Positions 56,521 to 64,000 of a stretch of 64,000 bases of DNA are shown here, one piece after another. The notes under the pieces are model-generated. The model was not told where the DNA came from. It ran no database searches and worked only from the letters and a program-made list of their open reading frames with translations. This DNA is from Sesamum alatum. Taxonomy: Eukaryota; Streptophyta; Magnoliopsida; Lamiales; Pedaliaceae. The stretch is from contig JACGWO010000001.1 of NCBI GenBank assembly GCA_034509735.1, positions 33,173,966-33,237,965 on the forward strand. The letters run 5' to 3'. Positions within the stretch are counted from its first letter, which is position 1; each line of letters begins with the position of its first letter. The position numbers and the translations under genes were made by a program.

Positions 56521-57382
56521 ATTAATTAATGGAATGGACTTTATTTAATTCTAAATTAAATAGTCCCATGGACTTTAAATTAAATCCTATTGAATATACC
56601 AAGCCCATTAATTAACTCACCTTTTTAATCTAATTAAAAGGGAAGTCCATGCTTTATAAAATCCATAAATCTAATTTATGAACTCAAGCCCGATTATTCC
56701 AAATAATCCATCGAGGCTTGAATCTCCAAGAAGTATAATTTAATTCCATTAAATTAAACCTTCTCCCGGAATTAATTCCAAATTAATTCCCTTTCATTTG
56801 GTGTAGCGGGTGTGACTATTTAGGTTCACCTTTCAGCTAGACTTGGACCTACTTCTTGTTATTTCATAACCAAAGTAGTCCGTCACCATGGGTGGCCATT
56901 TAGCAACGATCCATGGCACTAGAGACTAGGTGATTATGTGGTGTGAACATTTAGGCTCCGAGTTACATGCAGGTACGGTCCTACCATCGCTCGATGCGTA
57001 CGGGTACGGTCCTACTGTCTCCTATCTCCCGGCCTTTAGTGTAGGGCATCGAATTGGGGTATCGGTTCCCAACATTGACTTAGGCATCTATGCATAATGA
57101 TTGAGATAGGTTTAACTCTATCGATCGACGTAGGAAACCCCTTTCGTACTCAATCAATTGCTATGGCCATAGACTTTCAGAGTCTAAACCATCTCAGAGT
57201 GCATAGGAGACATCACCGTCATGTACTGATAGGGGACAGATCCTATCTTGGAATCCACCGTCCTCGCTACATACTCCAACTGCACTGGACAAGGCTTATA
57301 ATGACCATCTTACAGAATGATCACCTCTCACCAGATCCAAGATACAGTCTTCATATACACGTGACTGCCATAAATCCTCAAG
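56521..57382 (-). repeat. Fragment of a third, divergent LTR type
   Basis: It begins ATTAATTAATGGAATGG and carries diverged versions of the shared LTR blocks: TTAGGTTCACCTTTCAGC, ACCATGGGTGGCCATTTAGC, and CTATGGCCATAG at 57161-57172 in the palindrome position. It ends near ATAAATCCTCAAG, where copia pol sequence begins in the middle of RNase H. LTR end and polypurine tract are missing, so this is a deletion junction. Confidence 0.65.
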
Positions 57383-58378
57383 CCACTACATCCAACCCTT
57401 GGATGTAGCTCATCAACCAAACCACTCCTTACCAGCTTCCAAAGCCGCTATGTATTCAAAACTCTATGTTGGAGTCCGTCGTGGTAGCCTACTTGGAACT
57501 CTTCCAAGTAACCACGCCACCATTTAGTCTAAATACAAACCATACTGAGACATGGCATCATCGTCATCCGACTGGAAGCTAGCGTCACTATAGCCTTCCA
57601 GTATCAACTCTCCACCGCCGTAGATCAAGAACATGTCCTTAGTCCTTTTCAGGTACTTTAGGATAGTCTTGACTGCACTCCAGTGTGCCTCCCCGGCACA
57701 CGACTGATATTGGCTAGTTACGCTCAAAGTGAAAGCCATATCAGGTCTAGTGCACTGAACATCATACTATATGCTGCCTACAGCTGAAGCATAGGGGATG
57801 TCCAACATCCTTTTAAGCTCCTCATCAGTCTTAGAAGACTGCTTCTTGGATAACTTAATTCCATGCCTCATAGGAAGGAATCCTCATTTTGAGTTCTTCA
57901 TCTTGAATCTCTTCAAGACTTTCTCAATATACTAGGACTGGGCCATTCCTAACATCCTTCTAGATCTATCCCTGTAGATCTTGATGCCAAGGATGTAGGA
58001 TGCCTCGCCCATATCCTTCATGGAGAATTGCGTTGACAACCAAGCTTTAGTGGTACCTAACATCTTAGCATCATTCCCAATGAGCAAGATGTCATCCACG
58101 TAAAGCACCAGGAACGTAACTGAGCCCCCACTGATCTTCTTGTATACACAAGGATCGGACTCGTTCTTGATGAAATCATATCCCCGTATGACTTCATCAA
58201 AACATATGTTCCAGCTTCGGGAAGCTTGTTTGAGGCCATAGATGGACCTTTGGAGACGGCAGACCTTCTGCTCTTCTCCAACAGTTATGAAACCTTCGAG
58301 CTTATCCATATAGATCTCTTCCTCTAAGAAACCGTTGAGGAAGGCCGTTTTCACATCCATCTGCCATATTTCATAGTC
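57383..58378 (-). pseudogene. copia RT and RNase H (frameshifted)
   Basis: 58360-57932: MDVKTAFLNGFLEEEIYMDK, YGLKQASRSWNICFDEVIRG, intact YVDD at 58091-58102, and FSMKDMGEASYILGIKIYRD, ending at a stop in the codon after MAQS. RNase H continues at 57739-57524 (SVTSQYQSCAGEAHWSAVKT, GYSDASFQSDDDDAMSQYGL) and then breaks. A single-base insertion near 58379 (GTTACC) separates this from the upstream RT frame. Confidence 0.88.
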
Positions 58379-58379
58379 G

Positions 58380-59246
58380 TTACCATGTTGCTATGGCAAG
58401 CAGTATCCGAATGGACTTGGCCATTGCTACGGGCGAGTAGGTTTCCTCAAAATCGACCCCGGGTCGCTGAGTGTAACCTTTCGCCACAAGCCTGGCTTTG
58501 AAGGTTGTAACCTCCCCGTCAGCTCCAAGCTTACGTTTGTAGACCCATTTACACCCTACGGGTCTAACCCCTTTGGGTGGATCTACTAGGGTCCAAACGT
58601 TGTTTGTACCCATCGAGTCCATCTCGGATTTCATGGCCTCAAGCCACTTGTCCGAATCGATGTCCGACATTGCTTCTCCGTATGTCTTTGGATCATTATC
58701 CAACTGACCGGTCAAGCCCAGAAATCCATACCTATCAGGTGCATGGGATACTCTAGCCAACCTACGGAGGACTGGAACAATATCAGTGGGAACTACTGGC
58801 TCAGATGTCACTACCGCCGCTTGGGGTGCCTCACTTGATTCCTCAAGGAGCACCTCATCGCGTCGACTATCCGATGGAAAACCCTTTTCCAAGAACACTA
58901 CGTTTCGCGAGACAAAAACCTTTTGCTCGGAGGGATCATAGAAATAATACCCCGCAGTTTCTTTTGGATAGCCGATGAACCTGCATAAACTAGACCTTGA
59001 GTCTAGTTTATCTCCCACTAATCTCTTGACATATGCGGGGCAACCACACACTTTCAAGTATTTGTAGGAGGCAGGCTTGCCATGCCATATCTCATATGGC
59101 GTCTGGGATACCCTTTTAGATGGTGCCAAGCTCAAAACTTTGGCCGCCGTCTCAAGAGCGTATCCCCAAAAGGAAAGGGGGAGTTCGGTAAAACTCATCA
59201 TGGATCGGACCATGTCCAACAAGGTCCGATTCCTCCTTTCAGACAC
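58380..59246 (-). pseudogene. copia integrase C-terminus and RT start, 288-codon open frame
   Basis: It starts MSERRNRTLLDMVRSMMSF, passes CGCPAYVKRLVGDKLDSR and YYFYDPSEQKVFVSRNVVFL, the linker (PVLRRLARVSHAPDRYGF), KWLEAMKSEMDSMGTNNVWT and TFKARLVAKGYTQRPGVDFE, and ends at AIATW. This is the longest intact pol frame in the window. Confidence 0.9.
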
Positions 59247-59250
59247 ACCA

Positions 59251-59775
59251 TTAAGCTGCGGTGTTCCAGGAGGGGTCCACTGGGAGAGAATCCCATTCTC
59301 TTTTTAGATAATCACTAAACTCACCACTCAAATACTCTCCACCTCGGTCCAACCGAAGGGCTTTGATGTTTCGACCGGTTTGGTTCTCTACTTCAAGTCT
59401 GTATCCCTTAAACCTTCCAAAGGCTTCAGACTTGTACCTCATCAGGTAAACATAACCATACCGTGAGTGATCATCGGTAAAGGTTATGAAGTACGAGTAC
59501 CCACCTGTAGCCTGAGTATTTAGTGGACCACAGATATCTGTATGGATCAAATCCAACAGACCACTGGCTAGCGTACTTTGTCCAACAAAGGGTTTCTTCG
59601 TCGTCTTTCCCTTTAGACAGGATTCGCAGGTCGGTAGGTTGTCCAAATCGTCTATTTCTAGACTCTTTGAGTCCACCAACCTTCTTATCCTATCTTTAGA
59701 GATATGACCTAACCTCGCATGCCATATCTGTGCGTTATTATGATCATCACGTTTTCGTTTGTGTTCTACAGTCAT
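59251..59775 (-). pseudogene. copia pre-integrase and integrase core
   Basis: From MTVEHKRKRDDHNNAQIWHA through [46 protein letters not shown] and [13 protein letters not shown] (RSD changed to RLD) to a frameshift near 59300, at a T-run (CTTTTTAG against CTTTTAG in sister copies). The next frame begins at MSERRN. Confidence 0.88.
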
Positions 59776-59778
59776 AAT

Positions 59779-60184
59779 CTAATTAGACTGTTGAAGTATG
59801 TACAGACTGTTGACCAATGTACCAAGCAGATGAGAAATACCATCTTTGATAATGAAAAAACCGTTTTTATTGATCGTAAATTCATATCCCTCCTTATCAA
59901 GGACTGGGATGGAAACAATGCTTTTAATCATGCTAGGTACATAGAAATAGTCGTTCAGTACAATCCTAACATGAATACTAATGGCTAATTCTAGTGATCC
60001 TATGGCCTCCGCAGCAACGGCCTTGCCATCGCCTAACCTTAGGATCATCTCATCCTTGGTTAGCCTTCTGCTTCTTTGCAGTGCCTGCAAATCATTGCAG
60101 ATGTGAGCACCGCACCCGGTATCCAATACCCATGAAGCAGAATTAGTAATCATATTAACTTCAACCACAAACATACCAGGGTTG
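59779..60184 (-). pseudogene. copia protease domain, open frame
   Basis: MFVVEVNMITNSASWVLDTG continues with CGAHICN, RLTKDEMILRLGDGKAVAAE, YVPSMIKSIVSIPVLDKEGY and LLGTLVNSLYILQQSN, 131 codons ending in a stop at 59779-59781. The D-T-G active site is intact. A solo LTR at 60185 separates it from the gag zinc knuckle. Confidence 0.9.
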
Positions 60185-62161
60185 TGTTAGAATAGGTGAC
60201 CATGTAAGCCAATTTTGGCGGGTATATGTAACCTATGTCTAGACAATTATGGGTGTTTGATAAATCATTGATGAATAAAGAAGTGAATTTCATTCGGCAT
60301 TACTTTGTTTGTGTTCACTTTTCTATATCTGTTCACTACGCAAACAAAGCCCACGGACTGAGAATCAATTTCGGGGACTGGGACTACGCTTGGAGGTAGG
60401 TCCATGGAATCAGTCTTCCCGAATCAGTCCGGAAATCTCCAAGTCAAGGAATCCCGAAAATGGGTACCGGGATTCCATTTGAGACTTGCACTAAGCACCT
60501 GCTGTCGTGTTTCATCGACGGGTGACGAGGGTCGTCTAAGCAGTGTTAGTGGGTTAGCATGCGAGGACGCAGCTGACTGAGGTGACTCGCGGGAACCGTC
60601 TTACGGAGGACCTTGAGTATGGTTAGCAAGGTATGACGTGTATTCCCGGTTCCAACGGTACAGGTCAAGTCCTTTGACTTGAGGAATTGCTGAGTTTACC
60701 TGTACATCAGGGCTGTGTCTTAGATATGGTGAGAGATTGCCAGAATTCTCTTTGGTAGTCATAAGCCATGTCTAGTGCAGTTCTGGTGTGCAAAGTGACA
60801 GTAGTTTCCAAGAAAGGATCTGTCTCCTGTCAATAGGTTTTGGCAGTTGAGTCTCATGTATACTCTAAGTCTTGTCCCTAAAACTGTGGCCACAGTGACT
60901 GAACAGAAGGGAAGGATTCCCTTGCGGCGTTTAGTGAGGACAGACCGACACGTAGGTCCAAAATGGGTACCTGCATTTTCCGTGCCCTAGACTCTAAGTG
61001 ATGAGACCGTAGACAGAAGGACAAGCGTACTGTTAGAGCCTAAATGTTCATCCCTGAATATTTCACCTAGTCTCTAGTGCCATGGACCGTTGCTAGATGG
61101 CCACCCATGGTAACGGACGGGTTCTAGGAATCCGACCAAGTCTAGCTGAATGGTGAACCTAAAGAGTCACACACTATCCACACACAATTAAATATTTAAT
61201 TTGGAATTAAATATTGGAGTGAAGGAATGATTAAATTAGATTTAATCGGGACCTTTATTTTTCTTGGAGAAATAATTCTTTCTATTTGATAGAAGGAATT
61301 AAATTGATAAATTGGATTTATCAAAGGGATTTATTTAATGGGCTTAAATAATATTTATATTTATTTTAGCCTCTTGGAAATATTTAAATAGGTTTTAAAT
61401 ATCCCATTAAATTAAATTAAATCAACGGTTGAGATTAATGGGAGAGATGGATGGCTAGGATTGTTTTGACTAGGTCAAAACACTACTTTGACTAGGACTT
61501 TGACTAGGTCAAAATCCTAGTCAAATTAGAGTTCTTAAAAGAGGAGTTTAAAGAGGATTAAACTCCTCTTCTATATAAACCCCTAGCATCCTACAAGTTG
61601 AAGGATGATGAAACTCCAATACACACACACAACACACACACGCGGTTTCTCTCTCTCCCATCTCTCTCGTCCGCCCCTCTCTCTCTCAAGAAAAATAGTT
61701 TTTCTTGATTCTTTTGTTCTTGGAACATTAGAATCTTGATGAATCAATACCATTAATTGATAATGTGTTATTGATTCATCCACTCCAAAATTATACACTT
61801 GTTCGTTGCTAGCACGACGTGCAAGATACGTGGGTGGATCCTGTGTCACGAATTAGAGGGTCTCAAAGACGAGATCTTGGTGCAAAACGGGGAACAACGC
61901 GTGTAGCCGTTGAAGACGAAAACGACAACGGGTAGGTCTCGTTTTAAATTTTCGTCCCTCTTTAATTTTCAACCCTATGGCCTCCATGATTTATTTTATG
62001 TTATACGTTCATGAGATACACCGAATGCCCGGGAAAATTTCAAAGGCACACCCTTTGAAACGTGTTTTAATTTAAAAGCATGTTAAATTCCGTTTTAATT
62101 TTTTAATTATACCGCGCTTCCGCATTCGCGCTTTTCCCGGGACAATCCACAATTACTTTCA
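60185..62161 (+). mobile_element. Solo LTR, family 2, inserted between gag and protease
   Basis: It starts TGTTAGAATAGGTGACC, ends CACAATTACTTTCA, is 1977 bases in plus orientation and is flanked by GGTTG (60180-60184, 62162-62166). No PBS or polypurine tract adjoins. Palindrome at 60884-60895. A TATATAA at about 61571-61577 followed by a C/T- and CA-rich tract is a candidate promoter and transcription start. Confidence 0.93.
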
Positions 62162-63018
62162 GGTTGGAGAGGAGTTGTGGGCACTCCCTCTTCCAATGCC
62201 ATTTCCCTTGACAATGCATGCAGACATCATTTGCCTTGGACCGCTGAGAACCACGGGCCTTCCCTTTCCCTTTCCTCGGTCCAACCGGAGCAATAGGGAC
62301 GCCCGGAGCGCGAGCAGGGGCCGCAATCGTCTTCTCTTTGCCCTTCTTCCTCTTCCAGCATCCAGCCCTCTTGCCATTCACCTTGGAGGTCGAAGCCTCT
62401 CCTATCAATACCGCCGGCGCCGACTTGTGGGTCATTGCCTCGTATTGGACCAGCATGTTGATCAACTCATGAATAGACTTCTCAAGTCCGTTCATATTGT
62501 AGTTTACAACAAAGGGTCATAGGATAGAGGAAGCGACTGGAGGATCACGTCAATGTACGTGTCATTGTTAAGCCCAGCTTTAAGGTCCTCGAGTTTCTCC
62601 ACTAGGGAGAGCATCTTGACCCCATGACTCTGTATAGACGCTCCTCCAGCGAGCTTGGTGCCAAAGAATGCTTTTGTGGCGGCATATCTAATATGCCTAT
62701 CCGGAACCGCATAAACCTCGTTCATGCGGAGCATTATGGCGGAGACGTTGTCCAGCCTCTCATACTGCTTCTGGATGTCGTTAGACATCGAAGCCAGTAT
62801 GATACTGCGTACTTTTCGGTTGTCCTCATGCCATTTCTCGAACGTCAAACGTTCTTCAGGCGTGGACCCCTCCGGTAAGTTGCTCGGTGGCGGCTCGTCC
62901 AAGACGTAGCCTTGGTTCTCGAAACCGAGAACAATCATCAGGTTTCTCATCCAGTTCGAGTAGTTCGTTCCGTTGAATTTGTTAGTCTCGAGAATCATGG
63001 TTAATGGTTCTTAGACAT
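62162..63018 (-). pseudogene. copia gag, two frames (small deletions)
   Basis: The ancestral start codon (complement of CAT at 63016-63018) is followed within six codons by a stop, because one base of the CCC run is missing. The gag frame is then open from MILETNKFNGTNY at 62998 to 62504 (164 codons), and another single-base loss near 62510 shifts it. 62495-62167 carries INMLVQYEAMTHKSAPAVLI, the basic linker (GCWKRKKGKEKTIAAP) and the knuckle CMHCQGKWHWKRECPQ. Confidence 0.9.
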
Positions 63019-64000
63019 ATCTACATTAATGAAAATATAAAGCAGAAATTAGCAGATGATGGTAATATTATTGTTCAAATTGAAGACTTGGTCTTTTAGT
63101 CTTTAACCCTCCCACTATTTATACGAAAGTCCGCCACTCTCAAGCGGAGTTTCGGGAAACCATTTCCTAGTGGGCTTGGGATCCACAAGCGTAATCTCCA
63201 TGCCCCGCTTTTACGATTCACATGAAGAAGACCTCGTGGGAGATATCCAGTATCATTCTCATCCAATGAGATTCCCAAGATATTTTGCCTCACCTATTCG
63301 CATGGTTCCGAGGACTCCAAGCGAACCATGTTACTCAGTGTTGGGCCCCGACCCATCAACCAAATCATGCCTCAAACTGTCGCCCCCCACGACTCGTGAG
63401 ACAGGAAAACAGCGAGAACAGTCTTTTTGTTCACAACAATAGTGCAGCTTTCCCCCATTCCAAGTGTGCCACGACTCGTGAGACCACACTTGGGTAGTGG
63501 TAGCTTCCTCACTACATTGTTGTGGATGGAAGGCTCGGACAGACCAAAATACCATTTTGATCCAAGTCCGTTCTGGGCCTAATATTTAATTTGGTCCAAC
63601 CAAATGAGAGTTTAAGTGTGACCGAGACCTCATCACATTATGGTGTTTTAGCATGCATAAATATCTAATATTTAAAGCGATAAATTAAAAAACGACGCAT
63701 GCATAAAACATAGCATACCCCTGTTAGGATGATCACAAGCCCAACCTATGCGACCCACTGAGCCCGCAGTGAGTCTATGGTCTGTCTAGGGTGGTCCTAA
63801 ATTATATCAATAGTAATATACCCATTGTCATTCCAATGGGCCTTGTAGTGCTCTTGTTTCACGCCTTGATGCTCCTCCTTGGGGTCTCCGACTCCAATTG
63901 CTTGTTAAAATTGAAACCTCACCAATCCTATCTACTCTCATTACAACTGAAAGTAATACATCTGTAATTAAGAAAACAAGCTTTAACATCATGAGGCTGA
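63019..64000 (-). other. copia 5' leader, running off the window
   Basis: Colinear with the leader at 31393-32468. By comparison the PBS and 5' LTR should start roughly 90-110 bases beyond the window. Small open frames here (63096-63555) recur in the other leaders and on both strands and show no domain. Confidence 0.8.

Larger units (their letters stand above)
57383..64000 (-). mobile_element. Family-1 copia retrotransposon, right edge open, with nested solo LTR
   Basis: Internal region of a family-1 element: RNase H from 57383, missing about 270 bases of the end of pol and the polypurine tract, then RT, integrase and protease to 60184, solo LTR 60185-62161, gag to 63018, and leader to the window end. 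The 5' LTR should follow shortly beyond 64000. Coding damage is mild compared with the other copies, mainly single-base indels. Confidence 0.88.

Noticed and set aside
1..64000. tRNA, intact rRNA genes or a second host gene
   Set aside because: Reading both strands, the only tRNA-related sequences are primer binding sites, and the only rRNA is the decayed plastid fragment. No other spliced host gene was recognisable, although a small or unfamiliar one could be missed by eye.

Overview
The window looks like nuclear DNA of a flowering plant, probably a eudicot. Evidence: a 17-exon gene with GT-AG introns encoding a plant-type SOF1/DCAF13 WD40 protein, a degraded plastid 23S rRNA fragment in one of its introns, AT-rich flanks with MITE- and Helitron-like repeats, and about 50 kb of nested LTR retrotransposons. 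I cannot name the species.

Layout. 1-3.4 kb: AT-rich intergenic DNA with an inverted-repeat element (1058-1403) and two diverged direct copies of a Helitron-like segment (1435-1948, 2872-3428). 3.5-12.3 kb: the only host gene I can support, DCAF13/SOF1, coding exons 4027-11687 (452 aa), with TATA box, telo-box, 5'-UTR intron and a tiny uORF whose stop codon spans the splice junction. Its 2.7-kb intron 10 holds a GC-ended DNA transposon, a MITE nested in that, and a plastid rRNA insertion. 12.3-13.7 kb: G-rich low-complexity DNA and a probable LINE 3' end. 13.7-64 kb: nested retrotransposons.

Nesting order. A decayed copia-type LTR (13.69-15.36 kb, continued at 36.78-37.09 kb) was split by a Ty3/gypsy element (15361-36783, TSD CTCAA) that has lost its gag middle and RT-RNaseH-integrase. 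The gypsy element received (a) an inverted, inward-facing pair of 2.2-kb copia LTRs (17238-22740) and (b) a complete but decayed copia element (23024-34689, TSD AGAGT), whose pol was split by a solo LTR (26994-29221, TSD CTCAT). From 37.1 to 39.3 kb lie successive partial LTRs, each cut off by the next. Then come a family-2 copia element (from 39318) split by a solo LTR (41711-43715, TSD GCTTG); a family-1 element inserted in its gag (from 46687), itself split by a solo LTR (51644-53870, TSD CCTCT/CCTTT); a chimeric LTR junction (55459-57382); and a last family-1 element running off the right edge, split by a family-2 solo LTR (60185-62161, TSD GGTTG).

Two related copia families account for most of the DNA. 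Both have unusually long LTRs (about 2.2 kb and 2.0 kb), begin TGTTAGAATAGG and share a conserved LTR core containing the palindrome CTGTGGCCACAG. All their coding regions are broken, so none looks autonomous as it stands. All comparisons were made by eye; nothing was aligned or searched computationally.
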